Shown here piece after piece: positions 1-5,765 of a stretch of DNA of 20,392 bases; position 1 is the first letter of the stretch, and the number at the start of each line of letters is the position of its first letter. The DNA is from Actinomycetales bacterium (GTDB taxonomy: Bacteria > Actinomycetota > Actinomycetes > Actinomycetales > Cellulomonadaceae), in assembly GCA_012514835.1 (NCBI GenBank), contig JAAYZM010000124.1:1-20392 (forward strand), in the 5' to 3' direction. A model generated the notes under the pieces. That model was not told the DNA's origin and searched no databases. It saw nothing but the letters and a program-made list of their open reading frames with translations. Made by a program: the position numbers and the translations under genes.

Positions 1-450
1 CACGTCTACAACCGCGACATCCTCACGTCCTCCGTCGCGGCCGCGGTCGCGGGCGTCATCACGTCGCTCGCACAGTTCCTGATGTTCTTCGGCGGGGGAG
101 ACCGCCGCAACGCGAACCCGATCGGCCTGCTCGCGATGGCCCTCCTCGCGCCGTTCGCCGCGATGCTCGTGCAGCTCGCGATCTCCCGCACGCGCGAGTT
201 CGACGCGGACAAGACCGGGGCCGAGCTCACGGGCGACCCCCTCGCGCTCGCCTCGGCGCTGCGCAAGCTCGAGGCCGGGACGGTGGCCCGCCCGCTGCCC
301 GCGGACCGCGACCTCGTGGACGTCTCGCACCTCATGATCGCCAACCCGTTCCGCGGCGGCGGCATGTCCCGCCTCTTCGCGACCCACCCGCCCATGGACG
401 AGCGCGTCGCCCGCCTCGAGGCCCAGGCCTCCCGCCGTGGATTCCTCTGA
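1..450 (+). CDS. htpX: HtpX-type M48 zinc metalloprotease, C-terminal part (5' end outside window)
   Basis: The frame is open from base 1, giving 149 residues before TGA at 448-450, so about the C-terminal half of a roughly 290-residue protein. The first visible residues, HVYNRD, match the second His of the HExxH zinc motif. Two hydrophobic stretches follow (about residues 10-30 and 41-61). Then comes SRTREFDADKTGAEL, whose Glu66 is the expected third zinc ligand. The C-terminal FATHPPMDERVARLE is typical of the family. HtpX proteins are membrane-embedded proteases that degrade misfolded membrane proteins. The first half of HExxH lies outside the window, so catalytic integrity cannot be checked. 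No clear terminator follows; the next 100 bases carry short repeats. Confidence 0.92.
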   Translation, partial: HVYNRDILTSSVAAAVAGVITSLAQFLMFFGGGDRRNANPIGLLAMALLAPFAAMLVQLAISRTREFDADKTGAELTGDPLALASALRKLEAGTVARPLPADRDLVDVSHLMIANPFRGGGMSRLFATHPPMDERVARLEAQASRRGFL

Positions 451-463
451 CCCCAGCCCCCAC

Positions 464-562
464 CCCACCCAGAGCCCCATTCCCACCCAGAGTGGAGTGA
501 TCTTCTCCACGGTGGAGTGATCCTCACCGAGAACCCCCAGAGCGGAGTGATATCCGTGAAGA
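464..562 (+). repeat. Cluster of short GGAGTGAT direct repeats with small inverted repeats
   Basis: GGAGTGAT occurs at 494-501, 514-521 and 544-551, with start-to-start spacings of 20 and 30 bases, about two and three helical turns. CCCACCCAGAG at 464-474 and 482-492, and CCCAGAGCGG before the third copy, extend the similarity. The first copy forms a small dyad, GTGGAG-N7-CTCCAC (492-510), which is adjacent to a second dyad, CTCCAC-G-GTGGAG (505-517). The cluster ends where the readable hipB remnant begins. It may be a leftover of a mobile-element end with multiple terminal repeats, or old operator sites of the hipBA pair. No transposase is present. Confidence 0.5.
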
Positions 563-670
563 TGGCTCCCGGTGGCGACCGACACGGTTTTCGACATCCT
601 CGCCGCCGCGTCGTACGACGTCGTGCTCGTGCCCAAGGGGGCTCGGATCCACGTCGAGGATGCCTCGTGA
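560..670 (+). pseudogene. Remnant of hipB-like XRE antitoxin (C-terminal tail only)
   Basis: From an in-frame TGA at 557-559 the frame is open to TGA at 668-670. It encodes about 36 residues containing TDTVFDILAAASYDVVLVP. This resembles the tail of HipB-type antitoxins, where the last helix ends in a hydrophobic strand. The helix-turn-helix is absent. The GTGA at 667-670 overlaps the start of the hipA fragment, reproducing the normal hipB-hipA coupling. Assignment rests on this arrangement and on the identity of the next gene. The tail alone would be too short to name. Confidence 0.5.
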
Positions 671-1322
671 CGCGGGGCGACGTGCTCCACGTGTGGCTGC
701 ACGGCGAGCACGTCGCAAAGATCGAACGTTTGCACTCCGGGTGTCTGCGCCTGCGGTTCACTCCGGAGACGCTCGGACGCTGGGGCGTGGGAACTCGCCT
801 GCTCTCCTACTCGCTCCCGCTGACCACGCGCCAGGCGTGAAGCACGAGCCGCCGACGGCGGGGCGCGGCCGGTTGCACGCGATCGCGACCGGACCTGGAG
901 CGGAGTCGGTCGATCCGACCCAGTTCCGTGCTGACCTGCTGCGGCAGGTCTCCTTCAACGTGCTCGTCGGCAACGGTGACGCACACGCGAAGAACTACTC
1001 CCTGCTCCTCGACGGAGGACTATTCGCCATGGCGCCCGCCTACGACGTCGCGCCGGTGTTCTACGTGAACGACCGCTTCAGCGACTTCGGCATGTGCGTC
1101 GACGGGCAGCGCGGGCTGAGGCATCTCGACGAGCGGCACCTGGTCCGCGAGGCGCAGAGCTGGGGCATGCCAGAAGAGGCCGCGCGCTCGACCGTCCAGG
1201 GCGTCGCGCTCGAGACACTCGACGCCCTGGACAAGGTGCCAGTGACGGAGCTGACGGCCGGGGTCGCTCAGCGCGTCCGATCAAAGGCGCAGTCGCTCGC
1301 CGCTGGGCTCAGCGGTAGTTGA
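667..1322 (+). pseudogene. hipA-like toxin kinase, disrupted by internal deletion and frame change
   Basis: From GTG at 667, 57 codons to TGA at 838-840 encode a HipA N-terminal domain (LHVWLHGEHVAKIERLHSG, ending LLSYSLPLTTRQA). HipA similarity then resumes in another frame from about 834: PGVKHEPPTAGRG, then FNVLVGNGDAHAKNYSLLL and APAYDVAPV, to TGA at 1320-1322. The second part keeps the catalytic and Mg-binding Asp/Asn/Asp of HipA-type Ser/Thr kinases. However, only about 220 codons remain of roughly 400-430. About 200 central codons, including the nucleotide-binding N-lobe, are missing at a junction near 815-840. The 3' end overlaps the convergent yajQ gene by 14 bases. An active kinase is very unlikely. 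Confidence 0.8.
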
Positions 1323-1806
1323 CGAACTGCAGCGGCACCTCGACGTCGGCGCCCTTGAGCAGCGCGATGACGGCCTGCAGGTCGTTGCGGGACTTGCTGG
1401 ACACGCGCATCTCGTCGCCGGTGATCTGCGACTTGACGCCCTTGGGCCCCTCGTCGCGGATGATCTTGCCGAGCTTCTTGGCGACCTCCTGGCTCAGCCC
1501 CTCGCGGATCGAGCCGACCAGGCGGTACTCCTTGCCGGAGAGCTGCGGCTCGTTGTCCCCGGTGTCGAGGGCCTTGAGGGAGATGTCGCGGCGGATGAGC
1601 TTGGTCTGCAGCACGTCGAGGATCGCGAGGACGCGGTCGGGGGAGTTGGCGACCATCGTGACGATCTCGCCGTTCCACGTGATCGAGGCGCCCACGTTGC
1701 GGAAGTCGTAGCGCTGGCCCACCTCCTTCGCGGCCTGGTTGACGGCGTTGTCGATCTCCTGCCGGTCCACCTTGCTGACGACGTCGAACGACGAGTCGCT
1801 CGCCAT
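1309..1806 (-). CDS. yajQ: YajQ/DUF520 family nucleotide-binding protein
   Basis: The product has 165 residues, the normal family length. It begins MASDSSFDVVSKVDRQEIDN and ends QFVNYR. The family signature GQRYDFRNV, an ISLKALD-like stretch and KGVKSQITGDEMRVSSKSRNDLQ are all present. YajQ proteins have two ferredoxin-like folds; some bind nucleic acid and some proteobacterial members bind cyclic di-GMP. The role in actinobacteria is not established. ATG at 1804-1806 is preceded on the minus strand by an excellent AAGGAGGA ribosome-binding site. The gene is divergent from tRNA-Tyr and convergent with the hipA remnant. Confidence 0.95.
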   Translation of the reverse strand: MASDSSFDVVSKVDRQEIDNAVNQAAKEVGQRYDFRNVGASITWNGEIVTMVANSPDRVLAILDVLQTKLIRRDISLKALDTGDNEPQLSGKEYRLVGSIREGLSQEVAKKLGKIIRDEGPKGVKSQITGDEMRVSSKSRNDLQAVIALLKGADVEVPLQFVNYR

Positions 1807-1872
1807 GGTTCCTCCTTGTGCTCACACGGCCCCGCGCGGATGTCCGTTTCGCGGGGAGGGCTGTTCGGTTGC

Positions 1873-1878
1873 TATCCT
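1873..1878 (+). promoter_or_regulatory. Candidate -10 element for tRNA-Tyr
   Basis: TATCCT matches the actinobacterial TANNNT -10 consensus and lies 19 bases upstream of the mature tRNA 5' end. No convincing -35 was seen in the GC-rich stretch upstream, so this is tentative. Confidence 0.35.
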
Positions 1879-1897
1879 TCCATCCGCACGACATCCC

Positions 1898-1979
1898 GGC
1901 GGGTTACCCGAGTGGCCAAAGGGAGCTGACTGTAAATCAGCTGGCATCGCCTACGGGGGTTCGAATCCCTCACCCGCCA
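1898..1979 (+). tRNA. tRNA-Tyr (anticodon GTA)
   Basis: This is an 82-base class II tRNA. The acceptor stem GGCGGGT pairs perfectly with ACCCGCC at 1972-1978, followed by discriminator A. The anticodon stem GCTGA/TCAGC encloses loop CTGTAAA with GTA at 1932-1934. A long variable arm and a T-loop TTCGAAT are present. The 3' CCA is not encoded. A strong terminator follows at once. Confidence 0.97.
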
Positions 1980-1985
1980 CGTGCC

Positions 1986-2021
1986 GCGGCCCCGTCCTGA
2001 TGGACGGGGCCGCTTCTCTTT
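1986..2021 (+). terminator. Rho-independent terminator after tRNA-Tyr
   Basis: A perfect 12-bp stem (GCGGCCCCGTCC with its complement at 2002-2013) has a TGAT loop and is followed by pyrimidine-rich TTCTCTTT. It starts 7 bases after the tRNA. Confidence 0.9.
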
Positions 2022-2046
2022 GCCCCCGGGCGCGCGCCACCTCCAG

Positions 2047-2112
2047 GTTGCGGTGACTTGTGCGCGCACGACGCACCTTTCGGTGACTTGTGCGCGCACA
2101 GCTCACCGCAAC
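2047..2112. repeat. Repeat-palindrome element in the tRNA-Tyr/SDR spacer
   Basis: The 19-mer CGGTGACTTGTGCGCGCAC occurs twice, at 2051-2069 and 2081-2099, exactly 30 bases apart. The pair is enclosed by a 10-bp inverted repeat: GTTGCGGTGA (2047-2056) and TCACCGCAAC (2103-2112). The second copy contains the perfect palindrome TGTGCGCGCACA (2089-2100). The spacer from 1980 to 2293 (about 310 bases) has no convincing gene. It holds this element, the terminator before it, a 15-bp tandem repeat and two small hairpins. A dispersed intergenic repeat or a double operator are the main possibilities. Confidence 0.65.
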
Positions 2113-2136
2113 GTGGCGTCGGCAGGGTGGGCCGAG

Positions 2137-2165
2137 GGACCTTGGGCCCGCGGACCTTGGGCCCG
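2137..2165. repeat. 15-bp tandem duplication
   Basis: GGACCTTGGGCCCG occurs at 2137-2150 and again at 2152-2165, separated by a single C. Each unit contains the palindrome GGGCCC. No function is apparent; it may be a replication-slippage product. Confidence 0.6.
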
Positions 2166-2293
2166 ATGACGGCGGTGTGGGCTGGGCCACAGTGGAACCA
2201 CGGAGGTAAGGACGCCCCCTGGCGGCGTCCACACACCCCGTGGGTGCCCGCCTGGTGGCCTGCGGCCGGCTCAGCCGGCAGGAGGTGTGTGAC

Positions 2294-3085
2294 ATGACCA
2301 GGTTCCAAGCGAAGTTCCCGGCCGACCGCATGGAGGGCCGCGTGGCTCTCGTGACGGGTGGCGCGCGCGGCATGGGCGCGGCGGAGGTCCGCCGGCTCGT
2401 GGCCGAGGGCGCGAAGGTCGTCATCACGGACGTGCTCGACGCGGAGGGCGAGGCGCTCGCGGCCGAGCTCGGCGACGCGGTGATCTACGAGCACCTCGAC
2501 GTGACGGACGAGGCCGCGTGGGAGGCCGTCGCGAAGCTCGCGAAGGAGACGTTCGGCCCGGTCACGGCGCTCGTCAACAACGCGGGCATCGTGCTCCAGG
2601 TGCCGTTCGCGGAGACGAAGGCGGAGGACTTCCGCAAGGTCCTCGACGTCAACGTGACGGGCGTGTTCCTCGGCATCAAGGCGATCGTGCCCCAGATGAT
2701 CGAGGCCGGCGGGGGCGCGATCGTGAACATCTCCTCGGCGGCGGGCCTCGTGGGCATGCCGAACCTCGGCGCGTACTGCGCGTCGAAGTGGGGCGTGCGC
2801 GGCATGACGAAGTCGGCGGCGCTCGACCTGGGCCACCAGGGCATCCGGGTCAACTCGGTGCACCCGGGCGCGATCCGCACGCCCATGGCCGCAGGCATCG
2901 AGGACGAGCACATGGGCATGCAGGCCATCCCGCGCGTGGGCGAGCCGGAAGAGATCGCCTCGGCGGTCGCGTTCCTGCTGAGCGACGACGCGGCGGACAT
3001 CACGGGCGCAGAGCTCGCGGTGGACGGCGGCATGGCGCTCGGTGCGACGGCGATGTCCGTCCAGGACGCGCGCGACAACGGCTAG
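2294..3085 (+). CDS. SDR-family NAD(P)-dependent oxidoreductase, 3-alpha/20-beta-hydroxysteroid dehydrogenase-like
   Basis: The product is a 263-residue classical short-chain dehydrogenase. The cofactor motif TGGARGMG is at 21-28. Asp46 after the second strand favours NAD(H). NNAG is at 95-98, Ser148 and YCASK (Tyr161, Lys165) form the catalytic set, and PGAIRTPM follows the active site. The sequence resembles bacterial 20-beta-hydroxysteroid dehydrogenases such as the Streptomyces enzyme, but the substrate cannot be read from sequence. The start is set by AGGAGG at 2280-2285, 8 bases before ATG. A small hairpin (GCCGGC at 2265-2270 with 2274-2279) abuts this site and could affect access. The gene appears monocistronic, between tRNA-Tyr and tRNA-Thr. 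Confidence 0.93.
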   Translation: MTRFQAKFPADRMEGRVALVTGGARGMGAAEVRRLVAEGAKVVITDVLDAEGEALAAELGDAVIYEHLDVTDEAAWEAVAKLAKETFGPVTALVNNAGIVLQVPFAETKAEDFRKVLDVNVTGVFLGIKAIVPQMIEAGGGAIVNISSAAGLVGMPNLGAYCASKWGVRGMTKSAALDLGHQGIRVNSVHPGAIRTPMAAGIEDEHMGMQAIPRVGEPEEIASAVAFLLSDDAADITGAELAVDGGMALGATAMSVQDARDNG

Positions 3086-3095
3086 GGTCTCGCAC

Positions 3096-3130
3096 GCGGG
3101 CGGGCGCACGATTTTCGCGCCCGCCCGCTT
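3096..3130 (+). terminator. Terminator after the SDR gene
   Basis: A perfect 12-bp GC stem (GCGGGCGGGCGC at 3096-3107 with its complement at 3117-3128) has a 9-base loop. It begins 10 bases after the stop codon. There is no T-run beyond two T residues, as is common in actinobacteria. Confidence 0.8.
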
Positions 3131-3151
3131 CGCGTGTACCCTGTCCTGGCC

Positions 3152-3224
3152 GCCCCGATAGCTCAGTCGGCAGAGCGTCTCCATGGTAAGGAGAAGGTCA
3201 AGGGTTCGATTCCCTTTCGGGGCT
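3152..3224 (+). tRNA. tRNA-Thr (anticodon GGT)
   Basis: This is a 73-base tRNA. Acceptor GCCCCGA pairs with TCGGGGC, then discriminator T. The anticodon loop ATGGTAA carries GGT at 3185-3187. The T-loop is TTCGATT. CCA is not encoded. A -10-like TACCCT at 3137-3142 lies 9 bases upstream. Confidence 0.97.
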
Positions 3225-3236
3225 CGCAGCAGGCTC

Positions 3237-3262
3237 CGGGCCGTGCAGCAGTGCACGGCCCG
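3237..3262 (+). other. Hairpin between tRNA-Thr and tRNA-Met
   Basis: A perfect 10-bp stem (GGGCCGTGCA at 3238-3247 with TGCACGGCCC at 3252-3261), extended by one C-G pair, has loop GCAG. There is no T-run and tRNA-Met starts 12 bases later. A processing or spacer hairpin in a shared tRNA transcript is more likely than full termination. Confidence 0.55.
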
Positions 3263-3273
3263 AGGCCTGGTAA

Positions 3274-3347
3274 GGCGGGGTAGCTCAGGTGGTTAGAGCA
3301 CACGGCTCATAATCGTGGTGTCGCGGGTTCGAGTCCCGCCCCCGCTA
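3274..3347 (+). tRNA. tRNA-Met (elongator type, anticodon CAT)
   Basis: This is a 74-base tRNA. Acceptor GGCGGGG pairs with CCCCGCT through a terminal G-T wobble, with discriminator A. The anticodon loop CTCATAA has CAT at 3308-3310. The T-stem GCGGG/CCCGC encloses TTCGAGT. CC but not A follows in the genome. It is 11 nt from the upstream hairpin and 82 nt from rpmG. Placement with tRNA-Thr upstream and rpmG downstream is a common actinobacterial arrangement. Confidence 0.96.
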
Positions 3348-3360
3348 CCGAACAGTGCAG

Positions 3361-3387
3361 GTCCGTCGCCAGCCGGCGGCAACGGAC
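3361..3387 (+). promoter_or_regulatory. Hairpin in the rpmG leader / tRNA-Met trailer
   Basis: GTCCGT (3361-3366) pairs with ACGGAC (3382-3387), with an inner CGCC/GGCG stem. It lies 13 bases after tRNA-Met and 42 bases before rpmG. It could terminate tRNA transcription partially, mark a processing point, or be an rpmG leader structure. No function is shown by the sequence itself. Confidence 0.4.
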
Positions 3388-3429
3388 GGAAGACGAATGG
3401 CGCCGCAAGGCGCGAAAGGTTGATGGAAC

Positions 3430-3600
3430 GTGGCTAGCAAGTCTGCGGATGTCCGCCCCAAGATCACTCTCGCGTGCGTGGAGTGCAAGGAGCGCAACTA
3501 CATCACGAAGAAGAACCGTCGCAACAACCCTGACCGCCTCGAGCTGGCGAAGTTCTGCCCGCGCTGCGGCAAGCACACCCCGCACCGCGAGACCCGCTAA
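3430..3600 (+). CDS. rpmG: 50S ribosomal protein L33, zinc-ribbon type
   Basis: The product has 56 residues, typical of bL33: MASKSADVRPKITLACVECK, then RNYITKKNRRNNPDRLELAKF. Four cysteines (16, 19, 43, 46) in two CxxC pairs make this the zinc-binding (C+) form. Actinobacteria often also carry a C- paralogue induced by zinc limitation, but none is seen here. GTG start at 3430 is preceded by GAAAGG at 3414-3419, 10 bases upstream. The gene follows tRNA-Met and precedes the dehydratase pair. The same order occurs next to murB and secE in many relatives. Confidence 0.96.
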   Translation: MASKSADVRPKITLACVECKERNYITKKNRRNNPDRLELAKFCPRCGKHTPHRETR

Positions 3601-3635
3601 CCTGCCCGCCGGGCGCTGCGGTAACGTCGGCGCCC

Positions 3636-4085
3636 ATGGCGGTCAACACGAGCTACGCCGGTCGGGTCTACCCGCCCGGCGAGGTGTATCAGGTCTCGGC
3701 GGAGAAGATCCGCGAGTTCGCGGAGTCGACGGCGAACACCCACCCCGCGCACACCGACCCTTCGGCGGCGCGGGCTTTGGGCTACCCGGACGTCGTGGCG
3801 CCGCCCACGTTCGCGGTGGTGATCGCCCAGCGCGCCGAGGGCGTGTACATCCAGGACCCGGACGCGGGCATCGACTTCTCGCGCGTGGTCCACGCGGACG
3901 AGCGCTTCACGCACCACCGCCCGATCGTCGCGGGGGACACGCTCACGCCCACGCTGTTCGTGGACTCGGTCACCGAGCGCGGCCCGCTCGCCATGGTCAC
4001 CACGCGCGTCGAGCTTTCCGACGACGACGGCGCCCCCGTGGCGAGCGTCGTCTCCACGCTGGCCGTCCGTGGGCAGGACGCATGA
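3636..4085 (+). CDS. MaoC-family FAS1-like dehydratase, HadA-like subunit
   Basis: The product has 149 residues of the MaoC_dehydrat_N (UPF0336) type. It contains RVYPPGEVYQVSAEKIREFA, VVAPPTFAVVI and the family stretch VVHADERFTHHRPIVAGDTL. HadA-type subunits pair with a catalytic hydratase subunit. In mycobacteria HadAB dehydrates 3-hydroxyacyl-ACP in FAS-II. In this non-mycobacterial setting the true acyl substrate is unknown. No Shine-Dalgarno precedes ATG at 3636; a -10-like TAACGT (3622-3627) lies just upstream, so a near-leaderless transcript is possible. The stop overlaps the next start as ATGA. Confidence 0.9.
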   Translation: MAVNTSYAGRVYPPGEVYQVSAEKIREFAESTANTHPAHTDPSAARALGYPDVVAPPTFAVVIAQRAEGVYIQDPDAGIDFSRVVHADERFTHHRPIVAGDTLTPTLFVDSVTERGPLAMVTTRVELSDDDGAPVASVVSTLAVRGQDA

Positions 4086-4519
4086 GCGCGCCCGTGAACC
4101 CGCGCCTGAGCGAGCTCGCCGTCGGCGACGTCGTGGCGACCCGCACCCTCGAGGTCGACCGTGCCCGCCTGGTCCGCTACGCGGGCGCGAGCGGCGACTT
4201 CAACCCGATCCACTGGAACGAGCGCTTCGCGCGCGAGGTGGGCCTGCCCGGTGTCATCGCGCACGGGATGTGGACCATGGGCGCGGCCGTGGGCGTCGTG
4301 ACCGAGTGGGCGGGCAACCCCGGAGCGGTGGTCGACTACCAGACCCGCTTCGCCCGTCCCGTCCCCGTCCCGGACCCGGGTGCTGCGACCGCCGAGGTCA
4401 CTGCGACCGTCGGGGCATTGGACCCGGACGCGGGCACGGCGCGCATCGACCTCACGGTCGTGGTCGAGGGGCAGCGCGTCCTCGCGAAGGCCCAGGCCGT
4501 CGTGCGGCTCGAGGCCTGA
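4082..4519 (+). CDS. MaoC-family hydratase, HadB-like catalytic subunit
   Basis: The product has 145 residues with a single hot-dog fold. The (R)-hydratase motif reads YAGASGDFNPIHWNERFA, with the catalytic pair Asp39 and His44, followed by VGLPGVIAHGMWTMG. The start at 4082-4084 overlaps the stop of the HadA-like gene (ATGA), indicating translational coupling and a heteromeric enzyme. The partner has the regulatory or substrate-binding half, and this one the active site. The 3' end faces the convergent LacI gene 15 bases away, with no obvious terminator. Confidence 0.93.
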   Translation: MSAPVNPRLSELAVGDVVATRTLEVDRARLVRYAGASGDFNPIHWNERFAREVGLPGVIAHGMWTMGAAVGVVTEWAGNPGAVVDYQTRFARPVPVPDPGAATAEVTATVGALDPDAGTARIDLTVVVEGQRVLAKAQAVVRLEA

Positions 4520-4534
4520 CCCGACGCAGGACGC

Positions 4535-5629
4535 TCAGCGCGGCGGCGCCGTCGTCGTCCCGATGCGCAGCTCGACGTCGAAGGTGACGGACTCCGGCTC
4601 GCTCCCCGCGAGCAGGGCTTCGACCATGCGTCCTACGGCCGCGCCCTTCTCGGCGAGGGGCTGGACCACCGTGGTCAGGACGGTCTCGCCGAGCCACGGC
4701 AGGTCGATCCCGTCGAAGCCCGTGACGGACAGGTCGCCCGGCACGTCGAGCCCGAGCTCGCGCGCGGCGATGACCACCCCGGCGGCGAGCGCGTCGGACT
4801 GCGCAACGATCGCGGTGGGGCGGTCGGGGCCGCTCAGGAGCGTCTTGCCCGCCTCGACGCCCTGCTCGACCTGCGAGTAGGCGACCTCGTACACCGTGAC
4901 CGGGTCCACCCCGCCCTCGCGCAGGCCCTCGAGACGGCGGCGCACGATGTCGAGCTTGATCTGGCCGAGCCGCTCGGCGTCGGCGATCCCGCTCGTGCGC
5001 GAGCGGTCGAAGGGCAGCGTCACGGCGGCCACGCGCGTGTGCCCGAGCGACGCGAGGTGCGCGCCGAGCTGGGCGAAGCCGTCGCGGTCGTTGATCGAGA
5101 CGGTCGCGTTCCCGGCGATCGCGGGGCCTTCGACGTTGATGACGGGCACGTCGCGGCGCGAGAGCGCGATGAGGTCCTCGTCGGCGGGGTTGGCGCCCCA
5201 CAGGAGCACGGCGACGTCCATCGCGGCCGTCGCGGCGAGGTTGGGGACCGCGGCGGCCGCGGGGGCGTCGGTGCGGGTCTCGGTGGGCGGGGGAGGCGCG
5301 CCCGTGCCGCGGCCGGCGGGCAGCAGCAGGACGCCGAGGCCCAGCTCCGCGAGCGTCGACACGAGGCCGTCGAGGGTCTGCACGGCGACGGGTTCGCGGA
5401 AGGACCTGCCCAGGACACCGCCCAGGAGGACGCCCACGATCCCGGAGCGCCCGGACCGCAGCTGGCGACCGAGCGGGTTGGGTCCGGCGTAGTCGAGCTC
5501 GGCCGCGGCGGCGAGGACGCGCTCGCGCGTGGGCTCGGCGATGGGTCCGGCGCCGGAGAAGGCGAGCGAGGCGGTCGAGACCGACACGCCTGCGCTGCGG
5601 GCGACGTCCGCGAGAGTAGGGCGGGCCAC
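4535..5629 (-). CDS. LacI-family transcriptional regulator
   Basis: The product has 364 residues. The N-terminal LacI helix-turn-helix and hinge run from TLADVARSAGVSVSTASLAF to about residue 57. A periplasmic-binding-protein-like effector domain follows, with SRRDVPVINVEG, LGHTRVAAVTLP and VTGFDGIDLPWLGE. A Pro/Ala-rich stretch (about residues 103-134) lengthens the first lobe. The start is taken as GTG at 5627-5629, with AAAGGA about 9 bases upstream on the minus strand. The gene is divergent from two MFS genes, and a LacI-type operator lies between them. It therefore most likely represses those transporters, and perhaps itself, until an unknown ligand binds. Confidence 0.93.
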   Translation of the reverse strand: MARPTLADVARSAGVSVSTASLAFSGAGPIAEPTRERVLAAAAELDYAGPNPLGRQLRSGRSGIVGVLLGGVLGRSFREPVAVQTLDGLVSTLAELGLGVLLLPAGRGTGAPPPPTETRTDAPAAAAVPNLAATAAMDVAVLLWGANPADEDLIALSRRDVPVINVEGPAIAGNATVSINDRDGFAQLGAHLASLGHTRVAAVTLPFDRSRTSGIADAERLGQIKLDIVRRRLEGLREGGVDPVTVYEVAYSQVEQGVEAGKTLLSGPDRPTAIVAQSDALAAGVVIAARELGLDVPGDLSVTGFDGIDLPWLGETVLTTVVQPLAEKGAAVGRMVEALLAGSEPESVTFDVELRIGTTTAPPR

Positions 5630-5722
5630 GGGGCACCGTCCTTTCCTGGTCGAGCCGGTGCGGGCTCAGGGAGAGTATCCAGTTGACGACGATCTTTCCG
5701 GGACCCACACTAGTACGGTTGG

Positions 5723-5738
5723 ATCAAATCGATTCGAT
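5723..5738. promoter_or_regulatory. LacI-type operator overlapping the MFS promoter
   Basis: ATCAAATC-GATTCGAT is an inverted repeat with 7 of 8 pairs matching. Its AATCGATT centre on CG is characteristic of LacI-family operators. A likely -10, GATACT (5736-5741), overlaps its right end, so binding would block transcription of the MFS genes. On the minus strand a second GATACT (5674-5679) may serve lacI itself. Confidence 0.65.
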
Positions 5739-5765
5739 ACTCGTCGCGTCCCCTGGTAGATCTTT

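Noticed and set aside
1970..3256. Long minus-strand open frame across the SDR gene and tRNA genes
   Set aside because: It runs through tRNA genes and terminators, and its translation matches no family pattern; the SDR on the plus strand is certain.
3430..3435. tRNA-linked integration site (att) near tRNA-Thr/tRNA-Met
   Set aside because: No integrase gene and no duplicated tRNA 3' end were found downstream. The following genes are core genes.
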